Assembly: GCA_011371465.1 (NCBI GenBank)
Contig: DRQL01000209.1
Span: 1-11,430, forward strand
Reading direction: 5' to 3'
Length of the DNA: 11,430 bases
Source: Gammaproteobacteria bacterium
GTDB taxonomy: Bacteria; Pseudomonadota; Gammaproteobacteria; DSM-19610
The position numbers were made by a program, and so were the translations under genes. How positions within the stretch are numbered: the stretch's first letter is position 1; each line of letters starts with the position of its first letter. The notes beneath the pieces are model-generated. The model had not been told where the DNA came from. It did not search any database and saw only the letters and a list, made by a program, of their open reading frames with translations. This document shows positions 4,703-11,430 of the stretch, piece by piece.

Positions 4703-5775
4703 GCCGGCCGCCACCGAGGCAGGGTGCGCCAGGCACGGGTGAAAACCAGCAGCGCCAGCAGCATCAGCCCGTGCACCCACCACAGACCCAGCCAGCCCGG
4801 CATGCGCCCCTGCTCCAGCCACAGCTGGCCGGTACCGAGCAGGTTAAAGTACAGGGCAAACAGCATCACACCCAGCCACAGCGGGTAGGCGGGGCTGGTG
4901 GCGGGCCGAAAACGCGCCAGCGGAACCGCCATCAGCGCCAGCACCAGCACGCTGACCGGGTACGACAGGCGCCGCTGCCACTCGGCGCCGGCCTGCCGTC
5001 CCCCGGTCTGCCACAGGACACGCGTTGGCACTGCATCCCACTTTTTCTCCGCCCCGGCCGTCACCGTCTGCAGGTGCAGGCGGTATTGCCGGTAACGCAA
5101 TACGCGGTAATCCGCCTGCCCCGGGCTACCGTCGTAGCGGTACCCGTCTTCCAGCACCAGGAAGCGTTCGCTGCCGGCGCCGGTTTCGACAGCGGCGCGG
5201 GCGGCGACCAGCACCTGCCCGCGTGGCGAACCGCTGATATGCACGAACACGTCTTCCAGGCTGCCCGCCACCGGCCCCGCGCGTTGCGCGTAGACCAGCC
5301 AGCGACCTTTCTGCAGTTTGTGGAAACGCCCCGGCTGCAGGGCATCCATGTCCAGGTTGTGTTCGGCCTGGCTGCGCAACTGGTAACCCAGTGCAGCGGT
5401 AGTCGGCACCAGGTACCAGCTCAGGGCCGCCACCAGCAGTGTGGCGCCCAGCACCGGCAGGGCGACCGCCTGGTACAGGCAGGCCGTACCGACCCCACTG
5501 GCCGCCAGGGCCAGCGATTCATGATCCCGGTTGAGGCGTCCCAGCAACCACAACAGGGCCAGGAACAGTGTCAGGGGCAGTAAAAAAACAAAAAAGCCCA
5601 CCGACTTGAAGGCCAGCAGCCACAGCACCGTACTGGCCGGCAGCTGGCCGCCGGCCGCCTGTCCCAGGTAGAGGGAAAAACGCGCCGCCACCAGCACCAG
5701 CCACAGCACCAGGGTGATGAGCAGCCAGTACTGCAACAACTCCAGACTCAGATAACGGCGTATAACCGATGACAT
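4699..5775 (-). CDS. lptF: LPS export ABC transporter permease LptF
   Basis: A 358-aa partner permease of LptG in the LptB2FG lipopolysaccharide extractor. Spans lie at about residues 12-34, 50-79 and 99-120, and again at 271-286, 298-315 and 330-347, flanking a periplasmic domain. Typical features are IRRYLSLELLQ at the start, the LNRDHESLALAASGVG cytoplasmic helix, WYLVPTTA after span 3, and RFHKLQKGRWLVYAQ in the periplasmic domain. The RLSYPVSVLVLALMAVPLAR segment opens the fourth span. The usual basic, Gly-Arg-rich turn after VPLAR is replaced here by FRPATSPAY, a mild divergence. It starts at ATG 5773-5775 and is divergent from pepA across about 100 bases. lptB, lptC and lptA are not in the window, as is usual since they lie at a separate locus. 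Confidence 0.95.
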   Translation of the reverse strand: MSSVIRRYLSLELLQYWLLITLVLWLVLVAARFSLYLGQAAGGQLPASTVLWLLAFKSVGFFVFLLPLTLFLALLWLLGRLNRDHESLALAASGVGTACLYQAVALPVLGATLLVAALSWYLVPTTAALGYQLRSQAEHNLDMDALQPGRFHKLQKGRWLVYAQRAGPVAGSLEDVFVHISGSPRGQVLVAARAAVETGAGSERFLVLEDGYRYDGSPGQADYRVLRYRQYRLHLQTVTAGAEKKWDAVPTRVLWQTGGRQAGAEWQRRLSYPVSVLVLALMAVPLARFRPATSPAYPLWLGVMLFALYFNLLGTGQLWLEQGRMPGWLGLWWVHGLMLLALLVFTRAWRTLPRWRPA

Positions 5776-5793
5776 GACGTTCCGCTAAAAAAT

Positions 5794-5822
5794 TTGGGCG
5801 CCGCAGGGGCATCCAGTACACT
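5794..5822 (+). promoter_or_regulatory. Candidate sigma-70 type promoter for pepA
   Basis: TTGGGC (5794-5799) and TACACT (5817-5822) are separated by 17 bases in the lptF-pepA divergent gap. Matches to consensus are modest (3 of 6 and 4 of 6). The start of transcription would be near 5829, inside a short inverted repeat CCGGA-ATCGGG-TCCGG (5825-5840), giving a leader of about 50 bases. The promoter for lptF must lie in the same gap, but I could not pick one with confidence. Confidence 0.3.
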
Positions 5823-5877
5823 AACCGGAATCGGGTCCGGCCACCATACCGGAGCGTCCGTCAACCTGGAGCCATCT

Positions 5878-7371
5878 ATGAATTTCAATGCCAAAACCTG
5901 TGCTGCCGATACCGTGCGCAGTGCCTGTGTGGTGGTCGCCGTTTCCGAACCGCGCCGCTTTTCTCCCGCCGCCAGGCAGCTGGACAAGGCCAGCCGCGGC
6001 CAGCTGAGCGCCCTGCTGAAGCGCGGCGACATCGCCACCGATTGCGGCAAGACCACGCTGATCCACACACCGCAAGGCAAGGTCCAGGCGGAACGCATCC
6101 TGGTGGTGGGCTGTGGCAAGGAGCGGAAACTGTCGGTACAGCACTTTGGCAAGATCGTTTCTGCCGCTGCCAAAAACCTGCAGTCGGGCAGCGCCACCGA
6201 GGCGGTATCCTTTCTCACCGAGCTGGACGTGGAAGACCGGGATCTGGCCTGGAAGGCGCAACGCACCGTGGAGGCCACGCGCCAGGCTGTGTACCGCTTC
6301 GATGAGCTGAAAAGCGACGTCAAACCCCCCAGACACCCGTTACGCAGGTTAACGATTGCGGTCAACGAACGCGGTGAGCTGAGCGAGGCCAAAAGCGGAG
6401 TAAAACACGGTATCGCGGTTGCCAACGGTATCGAGCTGGCGCGCACGCTGGGCAACCGGCCGGGCAATCTGTGCACACCGGCTGACCTTGCTACCCAGGC
6501 CAGAGCGCTGAAGAAGGACCACCCGGCGCTGAAGGTGCAGGTGCTGGAAGAGTCCGCCATGAAAAAACTCGGCATGGGTGCGCTGCTGTCGGTGTCTCGC
6601 GGCAGCCGCCAGCCCGCCAAACTCATCGTGATACAGTACAGCGGTGGTCGCAGGAACACCCGTCCCGTGGTACTGGTCGGCAAGGGCGTCACCTTTGACT
6701 CGGGCGGTATTTCCATCAAGCCCGGCGCCGCCATGGACGAAATGAAATTCGATATGTGCGGTGCCGCGAGTGTGTTCGGCACGCTGTCCGCGGCAGCCGA
6801 GATGAAACTGCCCATCAACCTGGTGGGCATCGTACCGGCCACCGAAAACCTGCCCGACGGCGATGCCAGCAAACCCGGTGACGTGGTAACCAGCATGAGC
6901 GGGCAGACCATCGAGGTGCTGAACACTGACGCCGAAGGCCGCCTCATCCTGTGCGATGCGCTGACCTACGCCGACCGCTTCAAACCGGACGTGGTGGTGG
7001 ACATCGCCACCCTCACCGGCGCCTGCGTGGTCGCCCTGGGTCATCACACCACCGGCCTGCTGAGCAATGACCAGGACCTCGCCGACGAGCTGCTGGAAGC
7101 CGGGCAAAACAGCGGCGACCGCGCCTGGCAGCTGCCCCTGTGGGAGGAATACGACGAGCAGATCTCCAGCAACTTTGCCGACATGGCCAATATCGGTGGC
7201 CGCGGCGCCGGCACCATCACCGCGGGCTGTTTCCTGGGCCGCTTCACCAAAGACTACCGCTGGGCGCACCTGGACATCGCCGGTGTGGCCTGGAAATCCG
7301 GCCACGCCAAGGGGGCGACCGGTCGACCGGTGCAATTGCTGACCCGCTTCCTGATGAATCGCTGTGCATGA
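5878..7371 (+). CDS. pepA: Leucyl aminopeptidase A (M17 family)
   Basis: A 497-aa cytosolic M17 aminopeptidase, a dimetal hexameric enzyme that removes N-terminal residues from peptides. All key residues are present at positions one less than in E. coli PepA: metal ligands K269, D274, D292, D351 and E353, and catalytic K281 and R355. The NTDAEGRL signature spans 349-356. The N-terminal domain (about 1-165) is followed by the catalytic domain. In E. coli, PepA also binds DNA (XerCD recombination at cer, carAB repression); whether this copy does is not visible. The frame is open from 5794, but ATG 5878 is chosen because it has GGAG 6 bases upstream and gives the usual N-terminus. It overlaps holC by 4 bases (ATGA). 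Confidence 0.97.
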   Translation: MNFNAKTCAADTVRSACVVVAVSEPRRFSPAARQLDKASRGQLSALLKRGDIATDCGKTTLIHTPQGKVQAERILVVGCGKERKLSVQHFGKIVSAAAKNLQSGSATEAVSFLTELDVEDRDLAWKAQRTVEATRQAVYRFDELKSDVKPPRHPLRRLTIAVNERGELSEAKSGVKHGIAVANGIELARTLGNRPGNLCTPADLATQARALKKDHPALKVQVLEESAMKKLGMGALLSVSRGSRQPAKLIVIQYSGGRRNTRPVVLVGKGVTFDSGGISIKPGAAMDEMKFDMCGAASVFGTLSAAAEMKLPINLVGIVPATENLPDGDASKPGDVVTSMSGQTIEVLNTDAEGRLILCDALTYADRFKPDVVVDIATLTGACVVALGHHTTGLLSNDQDLADELLEAGQNSGDRAWQLPLWEEYDEQISSNFADMANIGGRGAGTITAGCFLGRFTKDYRWAHLDIAGVAWKSGHAKGATGRPVQLLTRFLMNRCA

Positions 7372-7799
7372 CGGAAGTTGATTTCTACCTGTTGAAGGAC
7401 GACTCGGCGCAGGCGCGGGTGCAGTTCGCCTGCCGCCTCGCCGACAAGGCCTACCGGCTCGGCAACCGGGTATTCATTCATACCCAGTCGGCCGAACAGA
7501 CAGAGCAACTGGACAAGCTGTTATGGACCTTCCAGCAGAACAGCTTTGTACCGCACGAACGCTACCAGGCCGGTCAGCCGGTCTCCTCACCGGTACAGCT
7601 TGCCCACGATGCCGAGCCGGACGCAGACAGCGACGTGCTGATCAACCTGGCCGCCGACGTGCCCCTGTTCTTCAGCCGTTTCGAACGCGTGGCGGAACTG
7701 GTCGACGGCAGTGAACCGGTACGCCGGCAGGGACGCAAACGCTACAGTTTCTACAAGGACCGCGGTTACCCGCTGCGCACTCACGAGATCAAACGCTGA
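7368..7799 (+). CDS. holC: DNA polymerase III chi subunit
   Basis: A 143-aa chi subunit of the DNA polymerase III clamp-loader complex. Chi binds psi and the C-terminal tail of single-stranded DNA-binding protein, helping hand over from primase. Recognisable features are VDFYLL at the N-terminus, ACRLADKAYRLGNRVFIHT, the LDKLLWTFQQNSFVPHE segment (about residues 46-62) and VLINLAADVP in the middle, followed by an ERVAELVDGSEPVRRQGRKRY..Y helix near the C-terminus. The length is normal. The start ATG 7368 overlaps the pepA stop, and the stop overlaps the next gene's ATG by one base (TGATG), so all three are probably translated from one message. No holD gene was seen nearby. Confidence 0.95.
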   Translation: MTEVDFYLLKDDSAQARVQFACRLADKAYRLGNRVFIHTQSAEQTEQLDKLLWTFQQNSFVPHERYQAGQPVSSPVQLAHDAEPDADSDVLINLAADVPLFFSRFERVAELVDGSEPVRRQGRKRYSFYKDRGYPLRTHEIKR

Positions 7800-8152
7800 T
7801 GACTACCGATCCGATCAAGCTGGACGAGCAGGGCGTACCGGTACTGGAAAATGCCGTTTCGCTGGATGAACTGGACGGCGCCGCGGCGGCCCCGGACCTG
7901 ACGGATCATGACCTGATCAACCAGCTGCTCGAACACGAGGCCCTGCAGGGTATCCTCGACGATATCACCGAAGACCTGCAGAAAATGGTGGCCTGGAAAA
8001 TCGAAAGCTTCCTGAAAGAAGAAGTCACCCGGCTGATACAGGACGCCACCGAACAGAGCGCACCGCGGCTCGCGCAGGATATCCGCACACAGCTGCAGCT
8101 GGCCCTGCCGGGCCTGATCGCCAGGCTGGTGGAACAGTCCCGGCAGGAATAA
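7799..8152 (+). CDS. Acidic helical protein between holC and valS, unrecognised
   Basis: A 117-aa acidic protein with no family I can name. Residues 1-35 are Asp/Glu-rich and probably disordered (TDPIKLDEQGVPVLENAVSL). The rest is predicted helix, with LINQLLEHEALQGILDDI, LQKMVAWKIESFLKEEVTRL and a C-terminal amphipathic helix LPGLIARLVEQSRQE. No signal peptide, membrane span or metal site is visible. Its ATG overlaps the holC stop by one base, so expression is tied to holC and pepA. A small conserved gene of unknown function occupies this place in other gammaproteobacteria such as Pseudomonas. The position next to chi makes a link to the replisome possible, but nothing in the sequence proves it. 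Confidence 0.8.
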   Translation: MTTDPIKLDEQGVPVLENAVSLDELDGAAAAPDLTDHDLINQLLEHEALQGILDDITEDLQKMVAWKIESFLKEEVTRLIQDATEQSAPRLAQDIRTQLQLALPGLIARLVEQSRQE

Positions 8153-8159
8153 ATCGCGG

Positions 8160-8187
8160 TTAGCCGGCCGCGAATCTGCGCTATAAT
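8160..8187 (+). promoter_or_regulatory. Promoter candidate for valS
   Basis: A perfect TATAAT (8182-8187) lies 43 bases before the valS ATG. The best -35 is TTAGCC (8160-8165) at 16 bp, a weak match. The promoter region also carries a TCGCGG...CCGCGA inverted repeat (8154-8173, 8-base loop), which overlaps the -35 and could be an operator or chance symmetry. valS can thus be expressed independently of the pepA-holC message. Confidence 0.45.
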
Positions 8188-8230
8188 CGCCGCTCGCAAC
8201 TTCCGGCTCAAGGCAACACCCCTGATTTCC

Positions 8231-11044
8231 ATGGAAAAAACCTACAACCCGCACAACATCGAACAACGCTGGTACCAGACCTGGGAAGAGCGGGGCTATT
8301 TCGCGCCCAGCGGCAGCGGTAACCCCTACTGCATCATGATCCCGCCGCCCAATGTCACCGGCAGCCTGCACATGGGGCACGCTTTCCAGGACACCCTGAT
8401 GGACGCGTTGACGCGCTTTCACCGCATGCGTGGCGACAACACCCTGTGGCAGGCCGGCAGCGACCACGCCGGGATCGCCACGCAGATGGTGGTGGAACGC
8501 CAGCTGGAAGCCGAAGGCAAAACGCGCCACGACCTGGGACGCGAAGCCTTCATTGAGCGCGTGTGGGAATGGAAAAAGACCTCCGGCAACCAGATTACCC
8601 GCCAGTTGCGCCGCATGGGCTCGTCACTGGACTGGCAGCACGAACGCTTCACCATGGACGAGGGTCTGTCGGACGCCGTGAAAGAGGTCTTCGTGCGCCT
8701 GTACGAGGAAGGCCTGATCTACCGCGGCAAGCGTCTGGTCAACTGGGACCCGGTGCTGCACACCGCCATCTCTGACCTGGAGGTGCTGTCGCAGGAGGAA
8801 AGCGGCCACCTGTGGCACATGCGCTACCCGCTCACCAACGGCACCGGCGAACTGGTGGTGGCCACTACCCGACCGGAAACCCTGCTGGGGGACTGTGCCG
8901 TGGCCGTGCACCCCGGTGACGACCGCTACAAACACCTGCTGGGCGAACTGGTCGAGCTGCCACTGACCGGGCGCACCATTCCCGTCATCGCCGATGAGCA
9001 TGTCGATCCCGAGTTCGGTACCGGTTGTGTAAAAATCACCCCGGCGCACGACTTCAACGACTACGCCGTATGGCAACGGCACCGGGACGAAATCGCCATC
9101 AGCGAGCAACCGCACGGTGGCCTGATTAACGTGTTCACGGCCGATGCCGCCATTCGCCGCAATGCCCCGGACGAGGATACCCTCATCCCGGAACCCTACA
9201 TCGGCATGGACCGCTTCGAGGCGCGCAAGCAGATCGTCCAGGACCTGGAGACACTGGGCCTGCTGGAGAAAATCGATGACCACAAACTGGTGGTACCGCG
9301 CGGTGACCGTTCCGGCTCGGTGGTCGAACCCTTCCTCACCGACCAGTGGTACGTGAAGATACAACCGCTGGCCGACCCGGCCATCAGAGCCGTGGAAAAC
9401 GGCGACATCCGCTTCGTACCGGACAACTGGAAAAACACCTACTTCGAATGGATGCGCAACATCCAGGACTGGTGCATCTCGCGCCAGATCTGGTGGGGCC
9501 ACCGCATACCGGCCTGGTATGACGCACAGGGCAACATCTATGTGGGACGCTCGGAAGACGAAGTACGCGAACAGCACGGCCTGGACCCGGCCCTGGCGCT
9601 GAAACAGGACGAGGACGTACTCGACACCTGGTTCAGCTCCGCGTTGTGGCCGTTCAGCACCCTGGGCTGGCCACAGCAGACCGAACGCCTGCAGACCTTC
9701 TACCCCACCAGCGTACTGGTCACCGGCTTCGACATTATTTTCTTCTGGGTCGCGCGCATGATCATGATGGGCCTGAAGTTCATGGACGATGTACCGTTCA
9801 AAGAGGTCTACATTCACGGCCTGGTGCGTGATGCGCACGGCCAGAAGATGTCCAAGTCCAAGGGGAATGTGCTCGACCCCATCGACCTGATCGACGGCAT
9901 CGAGCTGGAAGCGCTGGTGGAAAAACGCACCGGCAGCATGATGCAGCCCCACCTCGCGGAAAAGATCGCAAAACAGACGCGCAGGGACTTCCCCGCCGGC
10001 ATCCCCTCCTTCGGTACCGATGCATTGCGCTTCACCTTCGCCGCCATGGCCAGCACCGGGCGCGATATCAACTTTGACCTGAACCGTATCGAAGGCTACC
10101 GCAACTTCTGCAACAAGCTGTGGAACGCCGCTCGCTATGTGCTGATGAATACCGAAGACAGGGACTGTGGGCAGCACGGTGGCGAGGTCGAACTCAGCAG
10201 TGCCGACCGCTGGATCGTGTCACTGCTGCAACAGACCGAAAAACAGGTCATCGACCACTTTGCGCTCTACCGGCTCGACCTCGCCGCGCAGGCGATCTAT
10301 GCCTTTATCTGGGACGAGTACTGCGACTGGTACCTGGAACTCTCCAAGCCGGTCCTGAACAACGCCGACGCCGGTGAAGCCGCGCTGCGCGGGACGCGAC
10401 AGACCCTGGTGCAGGTACTGGAGACCATCCTGCGGCTGGCGCACCCGATCATCCCCTTCATCACCGAGGAAATCTGGCAACGCGTTGCGCCACTGGCGGG
10501 GGCACAGGGCGAGACCATTATGCACTGCGCTTATCCCGAACCGATCGGGCAATCCATCGACCAGGCCGCCATCGACGAAATGGAGTGGGTCAAGACCTTC
10601 GTGCTGGGCGTACGCAAAATCCGCAGTGGCATGAACATCGACCCGCGCAAGCCACTGCCGGTGCTGTTACAGGATGGCAGTGACAGCGACCAGCAGCGCC
10701 TGGCCGACAACCGGCATTACATCCGCTCGCTGGCCCGCGTGGCATCCATCGAATGGCTGGAAGGGAAGGACGCGCCCGAATCCGCCACGGCGCTGGTCGG
10801 TGAAATGAAACTGCTGATCCCGATGGCCGGCCTGATCGACAAGGAGGCGGAACTGGCCCGACTGGAGAAAGAACTGGACAAAAAGCGGGCCGACCTGGAG
10901 CGCACCCGGAAAAAACTCGACAACCCCGCCTTCACCGGGAAGGCACCGGCGGCCGTGGTCGACAAGGAGAAGGCCAGGGCGGAAGACACGCTGGTTGCCA
11001 TAAGGCAACTGGAAGAACAGCTGCAGAAAATCGCCGGCCTGTAA
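8231..11044 (+). CDS. valS: Valyl-tRNA synthetase
   Basis: A 937-aa class Ia synthetase that charges tRNA-Val and hydrolyses mischarged Thr-tRNA-Val. The HIGH-type motif is HMGH (residues 47-50) within PPPNVTGSLHMGHAF. The KMSKS motif is at 539-543. The CP1 editing domain lies between them, with the TTRPETLLGDCAVAVHP segment, and a Trp-rich region (WWGHRIPAWY) follows it. The tRNA anticodon-binding helical domain follows the KMSKS region. Residues from about 870 form the ValS-specific C-terminal coiled coil (KEAELARLEKELDKKRADLE). The length is close to E. coli ValS (951 aa). ATG 8231 gives the usual MEKTYNP start, though only a weak AAGG-type ribosome binding site precedes it. No convincing terminator was seen in the 55 bases before the convergent CBS gene. 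Confidence 0.98.
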   Translation: MEKTYNPHNIEQRWYQTWEERGYFAPSGSGNPYCIMIPPPNVTGSLHMGHAFQDTLMDALTRFHRMRGDNTLWQAGSDHAGIATQMVVERQLEAEGKTRHDLGREAFIERVWEWKKTSGNQITRQLRRMGSSLDWQHERFTMDEGLSDAVKEVFVRLYEEGLIYRGKRLVNWDPVLHTAISDLEVLSQEESGHLWHMRYPLTNGTGELVVATTRPETLLGDCAVAVHPGDDRYKHLLGELVELPLTGRTIPVIADEHVDPEFGTGCVKITPAHDFNDYAVWQRHRDEIAISEQPHGGLINVFTADAAIRRNAPDEDTLIPEPYIGMDRFEARKQIVQDLETLGLLEKIDDHKLVVPRGDRSGSVVEPFLTDQWYVKIQPLADPAIRAVENGDIRFVPDNWKNTYFEWMRNIQDWCISRQIWWGHRIPAWYDAQGNIYVGRSEDEVREQHGLDPALALKQDEDVLDTWFSSALWPFSTLGWPQQTERLQTFYPTSVLVTGFDIIFFWVARMIMMGLKFMDDVPFKEVYIHGLVRDAHGQKMSKSKGNVLDPIDLIDGIELEALVEKRTGSMMQPHLAEKIAKQTRRDFPAGIPSFGTDALRFTFAAMASTGRDINFDLNRIEGYRNFCNKLWNAARYVLMNTEDRDCGQHGGEVELSSADRWIVSLLQQTEKQVIDHFALYRLDLAAQAIYAFIWDEYCDWYLELSKPVLNNADAGEAALRGTRQTLVQVLETILRLAHPIIPFITEEIWQRVAPLAGAQGETIMHCAYPEPIGQSIDQAAIDEMEWVKTFVLGVRKIRSGMNIDPRKPLPVLLQDGSDSDQQRLADNRHYIRSLARVASIEWLEGKDAPESATALVGEMKLLIPMAGLIDKEAELARLEKELDKKRADLERTRKKLDNPAFTGKAPAAVVDKEKARAEDTLVAIRQLEEQLQKIAGL

Positions 11045-11099
11045 CCGTACCGGCCTGGCAGAACCGACTCCATCCTGCGACTGCTGCTATGATCAGCGC

Positions 11100-11430
11100 C
11101 TACTCGTCAGTAATATCCACCAGGCCATGCAGCACCATATCGGTAAAACTGACAATACCGATCACCTTGCCGTGCTCGATCACCGGCGCCCGGGACAGGC
11201 CGAACTGCTCAAACATCCGCGCGCAGTAGCGGATATCCATGTCCGGCCGCACCGACAACACCGGCTTGGCCATGATTTCATAGATATTCACCCGTTCGGG
11301 TGACCGGTCCCTGGCCAGCACCTGCTTGGCAATATCCGACAGCAATACCATGCCGTACTCGTCATCATCGTGGCGCTTGTCGACAATCAGCGACTTGGTC
11401 TCTACATGCCGCATGGTTCTCAGTGCATCT
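11100..11430 (-). CDS. CBS-domain protein, 5' end outside the window
   Basis: The C-terminal 109 residues of a CBS-domain protein; the frame stays open to the window edge. An internal ATG at 11412-11414 could be called as a start, but five further in-frame residues (DALRT) precede it and complete a CBS helix (DALRTMRHVETKSLIV), so the true start is further right. The visible part holds the end of the first CBS repeat (SLIVDKRH..EYGMVLLSDIAKQVL) and a second repeat (IMAKPVLSVRPDMDIRYCARMF...APVIEHGKVIGIVSFTDMV). Paired CBS repeats bind adenine nucleotides or S-adenosyl compounds and sense energy state; the ligand is unknown here. No catalytic domain is visible, so it may be a stand-alone CBS protein of about 140-150 aa. 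It converges on valS with 55 bases between stops. Confidence 0.85.
   Translation of the reverse strand, partial: DALRTMRHVETKSLIVDKRHDDDEYGMVLLSDIAKQVLARDRSPERVNIYEIMAKPVLSVRPDMDIRYCARMFEQFGLSRAPVIEHGKVIGIVSFTDMVLHGLVDITDE

Noticed and set aside
4162..5583. 473-codon open frame on the plus strand across lptG and lptF
   Set aside because: It is antisense to two well-supported genes, is rich in Pro, Arg, Gln and His with no domain, and is typical of open shadow frames in GC-rich DNA.
5748..6947. 399-codon open frame on the minus strand across pepA
   Set aside because: Ser/Thr-rich shadow of pepA, no motif; pepA catalytic residues are intact.
8624..10177. 517-codon open frame on the minus strand inside valS
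   Set aside because: It lies wholly antisense to valS and shows no family motif; valS motifs are intact throughout.
11030..11060. Intrinsic terminator after valS
   Set aside because: GCCGG...CCGGC around the stop gives only a weak stem, and no T-run follows.
11088..11093. TATGAT as a plus-strand promoter reading into the CBS gene
   Set aside because: No usable -35 was found at 16-18 bp and the downstream gene is on the other strand; chance match is likely.

Overview
The window reads as a chromosomal segment of a GC-rich gammaproteobacterium. The main evidence is the block lptG-lptF (minus strand), divergent from pepA-holC-(small acidic gene)-valS (plus strand), an arrangement I know from gammaproteobacterial chromosomes. 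Three tandem DUF2173-like genes and a REP pair of the AGGAG...CGCGA type would suit a Chromatiales-like or other sulfur-oxidising lineage. That is inference from family recollection, not something the sequence proves. No phage, IS element, CRISPR array, tRNA or rRNA gene was recognised.

Layout. 9-620 (+): a YdcH/DUF465 coiled-coil protein and a short DksA/TraR zinc-finger protein, a probable two-gene unit. 617-1294 (-): a SRAP/YedK-type abasic-site DNA-protein crosslinking protein, convergent with the DksA-like gene and overlapping it by 4 bases. 1295-1995: the most unusual part. It holds a perfect 21-bp inverted repeat (1343-1390), an AT-rich stretch, a sigma-54 type -24/-12 promoter with ideal spacing (1448-1465), two single-span membrane microproteins of 44 and 56 aa (1503-1637 and 1682-1852) separated by a strong intercistronic hairpin, and a pair of inverted REP-like elements (1902-1966). 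1996-3048 (-): three tightly packed DUF2173-like paralogues, probably one operon read from a promoter near 3100-3128. 3118-3633 (+): an RDD-family membrane protein. 3638-5775 (-): lptF then lptG (4-base ATGA overlap), the permease pair of the LPS transporter. 5878-8152 (+): pepA, holC and an unrecognised acidic 117-aa protein, joined by 4-base and 1-base overlaps. 8231-11044 (+): valS with its own TATAAT promoter. 11100-11430 (-): the C-terminal part of a CBS-domain protein whose start lies beyond the right edge.

How the parts relate. From 3638 to 11044 the window is mostly housekeeping: envelope biogenesis (LptFG), aminopeptidase A, the DNA polymerase III chi subunit and valyl-tRNA synthetase. 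The accessory interest lies in 1295-3100. The inverted repeat lies about 60 bp upstream of the -24 element, a suitable place for an enhancer-binding activator that drives the two microproteins. The DUF2173-like set has two members that keep a cysteine pair at identical positions (83 and 90) and one, in the middle, that has valine at both. Neither set has a function I can assign from sequence alone.
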